Below, piece after piece: positions 24,110 through 31,661 of a stretch of DNA of 38,091 nt. A model generated the notes under the pieces. That model made no database searches, was not told where the DNA came from, and saw nothing but the letters and a program-made list of their open reading frames with translations. Location of the stretch: NCBI GenBank assembly GCA_025928935.1, contig JAICNB010000027.1:1-38091 (forward strand), in the 5' to 3' direction. The position numbers and the translations under genes were made by a program. Positions within the stretch are counted from its first letter, which is position 1. Each line of letters opens with the position of its first letter. This stretch comes from Acidimicrobiia bacterium. Lineage in GTDB: Bacteria > Actinomycetota > Acidimicrobiia > Spongiisociales > ZC4RG35.

Positions 24110-25063
24110 ATGGCAGCCAAGACACTTGAGAAGCTGAGCAAGGCCGAGCTCTATGAGCGAGCCCAGGAGGCGGATGTCCCCGGCCGCTCCGACATGAGCA
24201 AAGACGAGCTGGTCGATGCCCTATCAGCAGGCGGAAAGAAGGCCAAGCATGGGGGCAAGAGGACCCAACCCTCGACGGCCAAGCGTTCGATCTGGAACGG
24301 GGCGATCACCTTCGGCCTGATCACGATCCCGGTCGGCCTCTACACAGCCACCGAGGACCGCGACGTGTCCTTCCATCTCCTCTCTGGCAAGGACAAGTCG
24401 CGGATCGAGTACAAGCGGGTCTCGTCCAAGACCGGTCGGCAGGTCGACTGGGACGACATCGTGAAGGGCTACGAGTACCAGAAGGGGAAGTACGTCGTCT
24501 TCACCCAGGAGGAGTTGGAGCAGATCGCTCCCGACAGCGCCCGGGTGATCGATGTCGTCCAGTTCGTCGCAGCCGATGAGGTGGACCCGATCTTCTTCGA
24601 GAAGACCTACTTCGTAGCTCCGACCGAGGTGGCGGTGAAGGCCTATTCGCTGTTCGTCAGGGCCCTCGAGGAGTCGGGACGCGTGGCGGTGGCCAAGGTC
24701 GCAATTCGTGAGAAGGAACGGCTCTGCATCCTCCGGGTGCGGGACGACATGGTCGTACTCGAGACGATGAAGTGGCCCGACGAGATCAGGCAACCGGCCT
24801 TCGACCAACTCGACACCACACCAAGGGTGTCGACGAAGGAGCTCGAGATGGCTCGTCAGCTGATCGACCAGCTGACCGGGGAGTTCGACCCGTCGATCTT
24901 CGAGGACAGCTACCGGCATCGAGTCGAAGGGGCCATCGAAGCCAAGATCGAGGGCAAGGAGATATCCGTGGCTCCCGCCTCGGCGCCATCGGAGAAGGTG
25001 GTCGACCTGCTCGAAGCGCTCAAAGCGAGCGTCGACCAGACCAAAGCAAAGAAGTCGGCGTGA
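24110..25063 (+). CDS. ku: Non-homologous end-joining protein Ku with N-terminal SAP/Rho_N-like extension
   Basis: 317 residues. Bacterial Ku normally begins near the strand RSIWNGAITFGLITIPVGLY, which here starts only at about residue 58. The first 40 residues (LEKLSKAELYERAQEADVPG...DMSKDELVDAL) look like a SAP or Rho_N-type helix-extended loop, joined by a basic linker (GGKKAKHGGKRTQ). Core Ku motifs include YTATEDRDVSFHLL, GYEYQKGKYVVFTQEEL and FFEKTYFVAP. It forms a homodimeric ring on DNA ends and recruits the polymerase/ligase. ATG 24110 is chosen for its GGAAGGAGG site; the longer frame begins in low-quality sequence. The stop overlaps the next gene (GTGA). Confidence 0.95.
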   Translation: MAAKTLEKLSKAELYERAQEADVPGRSDMSKDELVDALSAGGKKAKHGGKRTQPSTAKRSIWNGAITFGLITIPVGLYTATEDRDVSFHLLSGKDKSRIEYKRVSSKTGRQVDWDDIVKGYEYQKGKYVVFTQEELEQIAPDSARVIDVVQFVAADEVDPIFFEKTYFVAPTEVAVKAYSLFVRALEESGRVAVAKVAIREKERLCILRVRDDMVVLETMKWPDEIRQPAFDQLDTTPRVSTKELEMARQLIDQLTGEFDPSIFEDSYRHRVEGAIEAKIEGKEISVAPASAPSEKVVDLLEALKASVDQTKAKKSA

Positions 25064-25359
25064 CCCTCGGCCAGCGACCCACGGGGCCTGACCGGGGACG
25101 GCCTGTCGAGGATTGGACCGACGAAGAGGTCATCGCCGAATACAGACACATCAAGGGCGAGCTCGCCGATGAGGACCCGGATCATCGACATGAAGAAGAC
25201 GCTCCGGCGGAGATCATCGAAGCCGAGATGAGACGACGGTCCTTGAGTCCGGACAGGGAGAACCTGATCCCGGATGCAACCGCACACGATCCTCAATCCG
25301 AGCCTTCCAAGGTATTTCGAGGAACGGCACCGGCGGCAGGTGCAGATACGCCGGGTTGA
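25060..25359 (+). CDS. Small acidic protein coupled to Ku, unknown function
   Basis: 99 residues beginning at GTG 25060, which overlaps the Ku stop as GTGA. The clearest part is WTDEEVIAEYRHIKGELADE followed by an acidic His-rich patch (DEDPDHRHEEDAPAE) and a helix IIEAEMRRRSL. There is no signal peptide or membrane segment. I do not recognise the family. The coupling to Ku suggests a role in end joining or a Ku partner, but this is inference from position only. The tail from about residue 70 is low complexity. Confidence 0.65.
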   Translation: MTLGQRPTGPDRGRPVEDWTDEEVIAEYRHIKGELADEDPDHRHEEDAPAEIIEAEMRRRSLSPDRENLIPDATAHDPQSEPSKVFRGTAPAAGADTPG

Positions 25360-25423
25360 CCCTGTCAGACTCCGCGAGGCTCTCGACAGTTCCGGCTGAC
25401 CCGGGCCAGTCGACGCCCGGGCT

Positions 25424-25429
25424 TACGAT
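25424..25429 (+). promoter_or_regulatory. Leaderless -10 (TACGAT) of the DUF445 gene
   Basis: TACGAT ends 7 bases before GTG 25437. The same hexamer and spacing precede the kelch gene at 29374. Confidence 0.5.
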
Positions 25430-25436
25430 TCCTCTG

Positions 25437-26723
25437 GTGACGAATGGTCCCACCCTGCCTCCCTCGCTCACCGGGGGCAGCTACGAGGAACGCCGGGTCG
25501 AGGAGCTACGGCGCTGGAAGCGTCGTGCCAATGGCTTCCTACTCGGGGCCTTGGTGGTCTTCATCATCAGTCATCTCTTCGGCGACGACACCGGTCTCAA
25601 CGGCTTCATCAGGGCCGCCTCCGAAGCGGCACTGATCGGGGGCATCGCCGACTGGTTCGCGGTGACCGCCTTGTTCCGCCATCCCCTGGGCATCGCGATC
25701 CCGCATACCGCCCTCATCCCCCGCAGCAAGGACGAGATAGGGCGGGGGCTGGCCGAGTTCGTACACCAGAACTTCCTGGACCCGACCAACCTGGGGAACT
25801 GGCTCGCCAACGCCGACATCGCTCGGAGGCTCGCCGTGTGGCTCGATTCGTCCGACCACGCCCGGTTGGCGGCCAGACGCGCGATCGAGACCGGGTCCAC
25901 CGTCGCACAATCGCTCGACGACGAGCGAGTGGCAGCCGTCATCACCCAGACTTCGCTCGACTGGATGCGTCAGACCCAGGTCACGCCCATCATCTCCTTG
26001 GTCGTCGACTCGTGGTTGAAAGGGGGAAGGACAGGGGAGACCATCGAGGCGACATTGCGGGCGCTTGACGTCGTGATCACCGACAACATGTCCTACTTCC
26101 GGGAGAGCTTCGCCGGGTCAGCCCCATGGTGGATGCCGGCTTGGGCGGGGGATCTCGTGTTCGAGCGAATCATCGGATCGTTCCGGATCATGGTCGACGA
26201 GGTGGCGTCGGACCCTTCCCATCCGATCCGCGCCGACATCGAGATGATGCTCTCGCGCATCGCAGACGACCTGCGCAACTCGGAGGCCCTGGCCGCCCGG
26301 ATCGAACGGTCGAAGCTGCGCATGCTCGAGTCTCCGGAACTGACAGCCGCCGTCCAGTCGCAATGGCAGATACTTCAGGGGAGCCTGGGTCGGGCCGCCT
26401 CGGAGCCTGGCTCCGAGCTGGAGCTGCGGCTGGCCGAGCTCATCCAGTGGTGGGCGCAGAGGGTGCTCGAGGACGACGCCTTGCGGGGGCGGATAGACGC
26501 CTGGATCGCCGAGGCGGCGGAACGGCTCGCCCACCAATGGGACGACGAGGTCATCGGGCTGATCGAGACCACGGTTGCCGGCTGGGACGCCAACGAGATA
26601 TCCCACCGCCTCGAGCTGCAGTTGGGTCGTGACCTGCAGTTCGTCCGCATCAACGGGACGGTGGTCGGCGCCCTGGTCGGAATCACGATCCACGCCCTCC
26701 TGTTGCTCGCCGGCCAGATCTGA
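25437..26723 (+). CDS. DUF445 family membrane protein
   Basis: About 428 residues. The DUF445 hallmark is a first membrane segment (FLLGALVVFIISHLF) followed by AASEAALIGGIADWFAVTALFRHPLG, with a second hydrophobic segment at the very C-terminus (GALVGITIHALLLLAGQI). Long amphipathic helices lie between. DUF445 proteins are membrane proteins of unknown function with helical extracytoplasmic or cytoplasmic stalks. GTG 25437 fits the leaderless promoter; a TTG at 25356 that overlaps the previous stop would add 27 low-complexity residues. Its stop is inside a hairpin shared with the convergent DUF2255 gene. Confidence 0.88.
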   Translation: MTNGPTLPPSLTGGSYEERRVEELRRWKRRANGFLLGALVVFIISHLFGDDTGLNGFIRAASEAALIGGIADWFAVTALFRHPLGIAIPHTALIPRSKDEIGRGLAEFVHQNFLDPTNLGNWLANADIARRLAVWLDSSDHARLAARRAIETGSTVAQSLDDERVAAVITQTSLDWMRQTQVTPIISLVVDSWLKGGRTGETIEATLRALDVVITDNMSYFRESFAGSAPWWMPAWAGDLVFERIIGSFRIMVDEVASDPSHPIRADIEMMLSRIADDLRNSEALAARIERSKLRMLESPELTAAVQSQWQILQGSLGRAASEPGSELELRLAELIQWWAQRVLEDDALRGRIDAWIAEAAERLAHQWDDEVIGLIETTVAGWDANEISHRLELQLGRDLQFVRINGTVVGALVGITIHALLLLAGQI

Positions 26724-26739
26724 GCTCGTTTAGCTCAGA
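26719..26739. terminator. Hairpin holding both convergent stop codons
   Basis: TCTGAGCT (26719-26726) pairs perfectly with AGCTCAGA (26732-26739) around the loop CGTTT. The DUF445 stop TGA (26721-26723) is in the left arm and the DUF2255 stop (26735-26737 on the minus strand) in the right arm. It is probably a bidirectional terminator. Confidence 0.7.
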
Positions 26740-27094
26740 CCGGATCAAGGCGGAGAGTGGTGCTCAGCGTCTCGGGCATGAGCATCATCTCGAGTGAGCG
26801 GCCGCGGTATTTCCGTCTCAGTGCTTGCGAGGTGCGTTCGATCGATACCGGATCGCTCGCCGGCATTGCCAGGAACTGAAACCGATCATCGCCGATAGTG
26901 AGGGCGACGCGGGGCTCTGCGACTGCCCGGCGGTACCAGTGGCCATCTTTCCCCCGCACTGATCGAACGAAGACCGTTCCTTCATCGACGACAACCCAGA
27001 TGGTCGTGCCCGATGCCCGATCACCCTTTCGGGTCTCGATAACGACTTCCCTGGCCTGGGCGATCTTGTCGAACTGGTCGGGGCTCAAGGTCAC
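26735..27094 (-). CDS. DUF2255 family protein
   Basis: 119 residues. The motifs TTIWVVVDEGTVFVRSVRG and GHWYRRAVAEPRVALTIGD are those of DUF2255, a small split-barrel-like family that I regard as related to flavin/F420-binding PPOX proteins. The C-terminal RRKYRGRSLEMMLMPE is also typical. The function is not known; reductase or cofactor binding is possible. GTG 27094 has TAGTCT 6 bases upstream and no Shine-Dalgarno. Confidence 0.82.
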   Translation of the reverse strand: MTLSPDQFDKIAQAREVVIETRKGDRASGTTIWVVVDEGTVFVRSVRGKDGHWYRRAVAEPRVALTIGDDRFQFLAMPASDPVSIERTSQALRRKYRGRSLEMMLMPETLSTTLRLDPV

Positions 27095-27100
27095 GAGCCG

Positions 27101-27106
27101 AGACTA
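27101..27106 (-). promoter_or_regulatory. Leaderless -10 (TAGTCT) of the DUF2255 gene
   Basis: TAGTCT on the minus strand ends 6 bases before GTG 27094. Confidence 0.4.
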
Positions 27107-27152
27107 GGGCGGCTCGGGACCGGGTCTCATGGCAGTGTGTCGACTCTGGGGC

Positions 27153-27980
27153 TCATACCTCGATCACGGCTCCGTGAGTCCCGGGGATCACCTCGAACCC
27201 ACGAGCCGCCTGCTGCAGCCGGACATGAGCCTCATCGAGGGTCTCGTCGGTGTGCCCGGGATCGTGATGGAACGTCATCAGCCGGTCCACCTCACAGAGA
27301 CCGGCGAAGCCGAGAACGTGGGTGTAGGAGCTGTGCCCCCAGCCCAGACGCTCGGCGTACTCCTCATCGGTGTATTGAGAATCGTGGATCAGCACATCGG
27401 CTCCACGGGCCAGGGCGTATCCCGAGGTCCAGTAGGAGTCGTTCGGGAAGTCGTGAGCTCCCAGCGCAGGCTCATGATCGGGGAGATAAGTCAGGGCCCG
27501 ACCGCCTTCCTCGAGCCGAAACCCCAGCGTCGGACCGGGATGGGAGACCAGGTCGGCCGTGACCTGTATCCCGTCGAGGTGAAACTCCCCCGGGGCGACA
27601 TCGTGAAAGGCGACACTCTCGAGGTCGCGGATCCTGATCGGAAACAGGGGAGGCGATAGATAGCGGTTGAGCCGCTCCTGAAGGGACTGGTGCGAGGAGA
27701 CGGGGCCCCAGACGTCGACCCAGATATCTGGATCGTGCAGCGGGGAGAAGAACGGGAGCCCCTGGATGTGGTCCATGTGGAGATGAGTGATCAGGACGTC
27801 TACCTTTTCGACATCCCTCACCTCGGCGCCGAGTGCCCGCATGCCACTGCCTGCGTCCAGGACGATCAGCCGCCCTTCGCCACTCCGAACCTCGACCGAC
27901 GAGGTGTCACCCCCGTAACGAGCGGTCGCTGGGCCCGCGCTGGCGATCGAACCCCTCGTTCCCCAAAGCCGCGCTCTCAG
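27153..27980 (-). CDS. Metallo-beta-lactamase-fold hydrolase, probable CTG start
   Basis: 275 residues. The start of the domain LRARLWGTRGSIASAG matches the usual MxVRFWGTRGSI beginning of this MBL subgroup. The metal motif HLHMDH is at 66-71, with later ligands in VSHPGPT, HDSQYTDEEY and FHHDPGHTD. The subgroup includes cyclic-nucleotide and phosphodiester hydrolases. No ATG, GTG or TTG lies near the domain start. CTG 27980 overlaps the PAS-gene stop as CTGA and has GGGAGGTGG 5 to 7 bases upstream, so I take it as the start; the next GTG upstream is more than 30 codons inside the PAS gene. It is translationally coupled to the PAS gene. Confidence 0.85.
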   Translation of the reverse strand: MRARLWGTRGSIASAGPATARYGGDTSSVEVRSGEGRLIVLDAGSGMRALGAEVRDVEKVDVLITHLHMDHIQGLPFFSPLHDPDIWVDVWGPVSSHQSLQERLNRYLSPPLFPIRIRDLESVAFHDVAPGEFHLDGIQVTADLVSHPGPTLGFRLEEGGRALTYLPDHEPALGAHDFPNDSYWTSGYALARGADVLIHDSQYTDEEYAERLGWGHSSYTHVLGFAGLCEVDRLMTFHHDPGHTDETLDEAHVRLQQAARGFEVIPGTHGAVIEV

Positions 27981-28369
27981 TCGTCCACCTCCCAGAAGGT
28001 GGCGAGGACCCCCAGGAATCGCCCATCCTGGCCCTCGAGGGGGAGAGCGGTGACCTCGACCGCCCGCCACACGCCGTCCAGCCCCTGGAAGCGAAGCGAC
28101 CTGTGGGCAGGCTTGTGCTTGCTCAACGCGACAACGACCGGGAAGTCGTAATCGGGCAGTGGCGAGCCGTCCATCTGGGTCACCTGCCATTTCCCCACCA
28201 GCTGCTCCGAGTTGATCGGGCCCACATCGTCGAAGTGGACACCGAGCAGGCCTTCCGCCGACTCGTTGTAGTAGATCAGATTCCCCTGCTCGTCCATCAT
28301 CCACATGGGGATCACCAGATGGCTGGCGAGCTGGCGGAGGAGGATCAGCTCCAGGGGCTGTTGTGCCAT
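27977..28369 (-). CDS. Single PAS-domain protein
   Basis: A 130-residue protein that is essentially one PAS domain: IPMWMMDEQGNLIYYNESAEGLLG is the N-terminal cap and first strands, RSLRFQGLDGVWRAVEVTALPL the later strands, and FLGVLATFWEVDD the last. There is no output domain. It probably senses a small ligand or cofactor and acts on a partner. It is transcribed with the MBL-fold hydrolase (CTGA overlap), which is the likeliest partner. The ATG at 28369 has a leaderless TAATTT 7 bases upstream. Confidence 0.88.
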   Translation of the reverse strand: MAQQPLELILLRQLASHLVIPMWMMDEQGNLIYYNESAEGLLGVHFDDVGPINSEQLVGKWQVTQMDGSPLPDYDFPVVVALSKHKPAHRSLRFQGLDGVWRAVEVTALPLEGQDGRFLGVLATFWEVDD

Positions 28370-28376
28370 GAGGGGA

Positions 28377-28382
28377 AAATTA
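28377..28382 (-). promoter_or_regulatory. Leaderless -10 (TAATTT) of the PAS/MBL operon
   Basis: TAATTT on the minus strand ends 7 bases before ATG 28369. This is the most AT-rich short stretch between the kelch stop and the PAS gene. Confidence 0.45.
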
Positions 28383-28402
28383 ACGCAGAAATCGCCCGGG
28401 TG

Positions 28403-29374
28403 TCAGGTGACGTCGAGACGGTAGGTCGCCCCGTCGTTGACGACATCCGCGGCCCTCGTCGAGCCGCCCGGAATGTAGACATGGCGACCGGCCGCGACCA
28501 GCGGATTTCCGTGGAGCCCATGGGGTAGCGACTCGACCGACAGCCACCCCCTCGATTCGTCGTCCAGTCTCTCCACGCTCTTCAGCGCCTCGTCGGGATC
28601 GAACACCTCGCCACCTGCGACGAAGACGCTGTCCTCGACCACCACCGCGCCGAAGCCTGAGCGGGGATCCAACAAGCGCGGGCCTTCCCGCCAGGTCTCG
28701 GTCTCGAGGTCGAAGATGTCGGTGGTGTCGAATATCTCTCCCATCCAGCGACCCGCGATGGCCCAAACCTCTCCGTTCACATGCACGGAGGCGACGTGCT
28801 CGCGTTGGGTCGGGGGCGGAGTGAGGGCGTACCACCGGTCACTGGCCACTTCGTAGCGAAGGAACAGCCCTTCGGGGACTCCGCCCACCAGGTAGATCTC
28901 CTGGCCGACCGCTGCTGCGGATGCCGCCCCCACCGGGATTGGGGTCGGGGCACGCCCCACCCAGGTATCCCCGTCCAATTCCCACACGGCAGTAGACGGG
29001 TCGCCTGCCGACGTGTATCCCCCTATGAAGAAGATCCTGTCACCCACCACCGCTGCCATCCCGTGGTGTCTTGCCTCCGGGAGCTCGGTGAGTATGCGCC
29101 AGGTGTCGGTGGCGGGCGTGTATGCCTCGACGCTGGCCGTGACCCCGGTGCGGCCCACGCCGACTTCGATGAGACCGCCGAGCACCACGATCTCGTCGTC
29201 GAGGACCACCGCAGGGTGCTCGCTGCGGGCGATCTCCATCGGCGCCAGTTCGACCCACCCGGCCGGGGATCGCGTCGTAGTGGTGTCGCCACCGGCGGTG
29301 GTGATCGTGGAGCCCTCGGTCGAAGACGTGCAGGAGGCCATGAAGACGACCAGTGCCACGAAGAGACGTTGCAC
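28403..29374 (-). CDS. Kelch-repeat lipoprotein
   Basis: 323 residues. The signal peptide VQRLFVALVVFMASC ends in a lipobox Cys near residue 14-15, followed by a Ser/Thr-rich linker (TSSTEGSTITTAGGDTTTT). Six kelch-type blades follow, each with the Gly-Gly or Ala-Gly turn (VVLGG, FFIGG, YLVGG, WAIAG, VFVAGG, YIPGG) and a Trp four-strand element such as TDTWRI or TETWREG. A surface-attached beta-propeller for protein or glycan binding is expected. GTG 29374 is preferred because TACGAT lies 7 bases upstream and because it places the signal peptide at the N-terminus. It is divergent from the deazaflavin-type reductase by 42 bases. Confidence 0.88.
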   Translation of the reverse strand: MQRLFVALVVFMASCTSSTEGSTITTAGGDTTTTRSPAGWVELAPMEIARSEHPAVVLDDEIVVLGGLIEVGVGRTGVTASVEAYTPATDTWRILTELPEARHHGMAAVVGDRIFFIGGYTSAGDPSTAVWELDGDTWVGRAPTPIPVGAASAAAVGQEIYLVGGVPEGLFLRYEVASDRWYALTPPPTQREHVASVHVNGEVWAIAGRWMGEIFDTTDIFDLETETWREGPRLLDPRSGFGAVVVEDSVFVAGGEVFDPDEALKSVERLDDESRGWLSVESLPHGLHGNPLVAAGRHVYIPGGSTRAADVVNDGATYRLDVT

Positions 29375-29381
29375 CCCACCG

Positions 29382-29387
29382 ATCGTA
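29382..29387 (-). promoter_or_regulatory. Leaderless -10 (TACGAT) of the kelch gene
   Basis: TACGAT on the minus strand ends 7 bases before GTG 29374. Confidence 0.5.
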
Positions 29388-29404
29388 CGGGCCGTCCAGG
29401 GTGA

Positions 29405-29410
29405 TAGGTT
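29405..29410 (+). promoter_or_regulatory. Leaderless -10 (TAGGTT) of the deazaflavin-type reductase gene
   Basis: TAGGTT ends 6 bases before ATG 29417. It faces away from the kelch -10 only 17 bases off, so the two promoters are back to back. Confidence 0.45.
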
Positions 29411-29416
29411 CGGATC

Positions 29417-29872
29417 ATGACCATCGAAGGGGCGAACATCGAGGACCGGGCCGTCGACTCCTCCCGTCCCCACGCTGCCAAACACACCCGTCAATACCTG
29501 GAGAGTGATGGGGCCGAGGTCGATCATCCCGCCGCGGGCAGTCTCATCCTCCTCTACACCACTGGCCGCACCTCCGGCGAGATCCGCCGCACGCCGCTCC
29601 GATTCTTCGAGATCGACGGGGATCTCGTGGTCGCCGCCTCTTATGGAGGCGCCCCGAAGCATCCAGACTGGTATCTCAACCTCGTCGAGGACTCAGCGGT
29701 TTGGGTTCGACGAAATGGCGATTTCTATGAAGCTGTCGCGATCTCGATCGAGGGTGAGGAGCGGGATCGTCTCTGGGAGTCGACAGTGGTGGTCACGGCT
29801 CCCCAGTTCGGCGATTATCAGCAAGAGACGGAGAGGACGATCCCGCTGGTCAGATTGGTGCGCCGGGACTGA
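29417..29872 (+). CDS. Nitroreductase-family deazaflavin-dependent oxidoreductase (DDN-like)
   Basis: 151 residues. The DDN/DUF385 family marks are LILLYTTGRTSGEIRRTPL, VVAASYGGAPKHPDWYLNL and WVRRNGDFYEAVA, ending in RTIPLVRLVRR. Members use coenzyme F420 and include the mycobacterial enzyme that activates pretomanid; the native substrate is usually unknown (quinones in some). The length matches. It is leaderless, divergent from the kelch gene, and converges with the next hypothetical gene, stops 4 bases apart. Confidence 0.92.
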   Translation: MTIEGANIEDRAVDSSRPHAAKHTRQYLESDGAEVDHPAAGSLILLYTTGRTSGEIRRTPLRFFEIDGDLVVAASYGGAPKHPDWYLNLVEDSAVWVRRNGDFYEAVAISIEGEERDRLWESTVVVTAPQFGDYQQETERTIPLVRLVRRD

Positions 29873-29876
29873 TCGC

Positions 29877-30230
29877 TCAGCCGAGAACCCGGTTCGCCTC
29901 GCCCAACAGATCGTCGATGTCGCTCCCCGATTCCTCTGCCAGGAGACGCCGGATCCCGGGCGAGACCCTGTCGAGCACACCGGCCATCTTGGCCAGCACC
30001 GAGCGTTGCGCCTTCATCCGGGCGGCTTCGTCCGCCGGCGTGACGAGGTCGTCGACGATGGAGCCTTCGGCCCGGGAGGCGACCATAGGATCCGGCATGC
30101 CTCGCACCCAGACGAGGGAGCGTCTCCCCGGCCCCCGATTGTCTGTGATCGGCTCGACGGCCGTCACGTCGTCGGAGCGCACGTAGGCCCCGTATCCCAG
30201 GGCCACCAGCTGACCGGTCTGCACACGCAT
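29877..30230 (-). CDS. Hypothetical protein with a small beta-rich N-terminal region
   Basis: 117 residues. The N-terminal half (VALGYGAYVRSDDVTAVEPI...GRRSLVWVRGMPD) reads as short strands, loosely like the DUF370/RemA or FlbD small domains, but the similarity is weak. The second half is helical (ADEAARMKAQRSVLAKMAG) with an acidic end. ATG 30230 has GAGGAGG just upstream. It lies 27 bases after the DUF4287 gene on the same strand and may be co-transcribed with it. Confidence 0.7.
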   Translation of the reverse strand: MRVQTGQLVALGYGAYVRSDDVTAVEPITDNRGPGRRSLVWVRGMPDPMVASRAEGSIVDDLVTPADEAARMKAQRSVLAKMAGVLDRVSPGIRRLLAEESGSDIDDLLGEANRVLG

Positions 30231-30257
30231 CTGTCCTCCTCGTAGGTCCGAGCCGTC

Positions 30258-30479
30258 TCAGGACCTGGCGTCCTCGGCCAGGGTGTATGCGACCAGTGCA
30301 TTGGCATGGCCATGGCCCATGCCGTATTCGGTCTTGAGCATGTTGACCAGCTCCATGTGCCTGGTCAGCTCACTCGATCGGATCAGCTCCTGCCACTCTT
30401 CTATGGGTCGGCCGTACTTTCGCTCGATCGAGGGGAAGTAGGAGGCCGGGCCCTGCACGCGTTCCGAACCCTCAGCCAT
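30258..30479 (-). CDS. DUF4287 family small protein
   Basis: 73 residues that make up a nearly complete DUF4287 domain: ASYFPSIERKYGRPIEEW, LTRHMELVNMLKTEYGMGHGHANALVAY. The last motif (GHGHANALV) is the family hallmark. It is thought to be a small helical domain of unknown role. ATG 30479 has TAGCCT 6 bases upstream (leaderless). It is divergent from the double-GNAT gene by 45 bases. Confidence 0.85.
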   Translation of the reverse strand: MAEGSERVQGPASYFPSIERKYGRPIEEWQELIRSSELTRHMELVNMLKTEYGMGHGHANALVAYTLAEDARS

Positions 30480-30485
30480 GGGCGC

Positions 30486-30491
30486 AGGCTA
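30486..30491 (-). promoter_or_regulatory. Leaderless -10 (TAGCCT) of the DUF4287 gene
   Basis: TAGCCT on the minus strand ends 6 bases before ATG 30479. Confidence 0.4.
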
Positions 30492-30524
30492 TCGCAGCTC
30501 CTCGGCCTGGTTGAATCAGACGGG

Positions 30525-31553
30525 TTGTTCAAACCGACCCGCACCGAGCGCCTGCTGATTCGCCCCTTTCAGGAGGACGACATCGACGCCTACTTGGCGC
30601 GGCGGAACGATCCTGATGTTGCCCGCTACCAGGATTGGGAACTCCCCTACTCCCGAGAGCGGGCGGAGCGGGTGCTCGAGCATGTGATGGGTCTGGCCGG
30701 CCCCAATGACGGCGAGTGGTGGATGGCAATCGTCTGCGACCCCGACAGCGGTGAGGTGTTTGGAGATGTTGGGGCCGAGCTGTCGTGGCAAGGGCGCACT
30801 GCCGAAATCGGGTACACCTTCGCCAAGGAGCATTGGGGCAAGGGCTATGCCCGAGAAGCGGTTGAAGCCCTCATCGAGAATCTGTTCGAGGACGCAGGGG
30901 TGACCCGGGTCTGCGGGACGCTGCACCCGGACAACACGCCCTCGGCGATGGTGCTGGAGCGCACCGGGTTGCTCTTCGAGGGACACACCAGGTCCTCGTT
31001 CTGGGTCGGTGAGGAGTTGTCCGACGACTGGATATACGGGATGACGAGGTCCGACTGGCAGACCTGGCGCACGCGCCCCCGTCTGCCTCCCGAGGACGTC
31101 CGACTTGTCGAGATCACCCCCGACAACGTCGCCGTGGTGACGGGATTGAAGACCCATCGGACCCAGGAGGAGTTCGTGGCGCCGATGTTGCAGTCGTTCG
31201 CCGACGCCCTGGTCCCGGAGGTGGTGAACGGGGCGCCCGTGGTGCCTTGGATGCGGGCCGTCGTCGCCGACGAGGAGATAGTCGGGTTCGTCATGCTCGC
31301 GTTGACCACCCCGCACCATCCCGAGCCGTTCCTGTGGCGTCTCCTCATCGACCGTATTCACCAGAGGCGGGGGATCGGGGAGCGCACATTGGACCTGGTC
31401 GCCGGGGAGTGCCGGCGAAGGGGTGACCGGGCGCTGCTCACCAGCTGGGGTGAGGGCCGAGGCTCGCCCAGGGGCTTCTACCTGGCACACGGGTTCGAGC
31501 CCACGGGCGATGTCGTCGACGGCGAGACCGAGGGTCGGAAGCGTCTGGACTGA
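30525..31553 (+). CDS. Tandem double-GNAT acetyltransferase
   Basis: 342 residues with two GNAT domains. The first (about 1-180) is RimJ/RimL-like, starting TERLLIRPFQEDDIDAYL, with the acetyl-CoA loop HWGKGYAREAVEAL and DNTPSAMVLERTG. The second (about 190-340) has RLLIDRIHQRRGIGERTLDLV as its CoA loop and GFYLAHGFEPTG at the end. Each keeps its acetyl-CoA motif, so both may be active, on different acceptors. The start is uncertain: TTG 30525 is the nearest start codon before the first conserved strand. The open frame runs upstream, but that part reads antisense to the DUF4287 gene and I exclude it. Confidence 0.85.
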   Translation: MFKPTRTERLLIRPFQEDDIDAYLARRNDPDVARYQDWELPYSRERAERVLEHVMGLAGPNDGEWWMAIVCDPDSGEVFGDVGAELSWQGRTAEIGYTFAKEHWGKGYAREAVEALIENLFEDAGVTRVCGTLHPDNTPSAMVLERTGLLFEGHTRSSFWVGEELSDDWIYGMTRSDWQTWRTRPRLPPEDVRLVEITPDNVAVVTGLKTHRTQEEFVAPMLQSFADALVPEVVNGAPVVPWMRAVVADEEIVGFVMLALTTPHHPEPFLWRLLIDRIHQRRGIGERTLDLVAGECRRRGDRALLTSWGEGRGSPRGFYLAHGFEPTGDVVDGETEGRKRLD

Positions 31554-31582
31554 ACACATTGGTCGTCTTTCGCCCGATGTGT
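31554..31582. terminator. Possible hairpin after the double-GNAT gene
   Basis: ACACATTGG (31554-31562) can pair with CCGATGTGT (31574-31582) through one G-U wobble. It starts at the base after the stop codon. There is no U-tract. It is modest support for a terminator in the 108-base gap before the polymerase gene. Confidence 0.4.
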
Positions 31583-31661
31583 GCGAACCTTGTCCGATCG
31601 TCTGCGCAGATGGTGTGATGCAAAGGACGACGAGCGAGCGCGAGATCACGGAATAGGTGTC

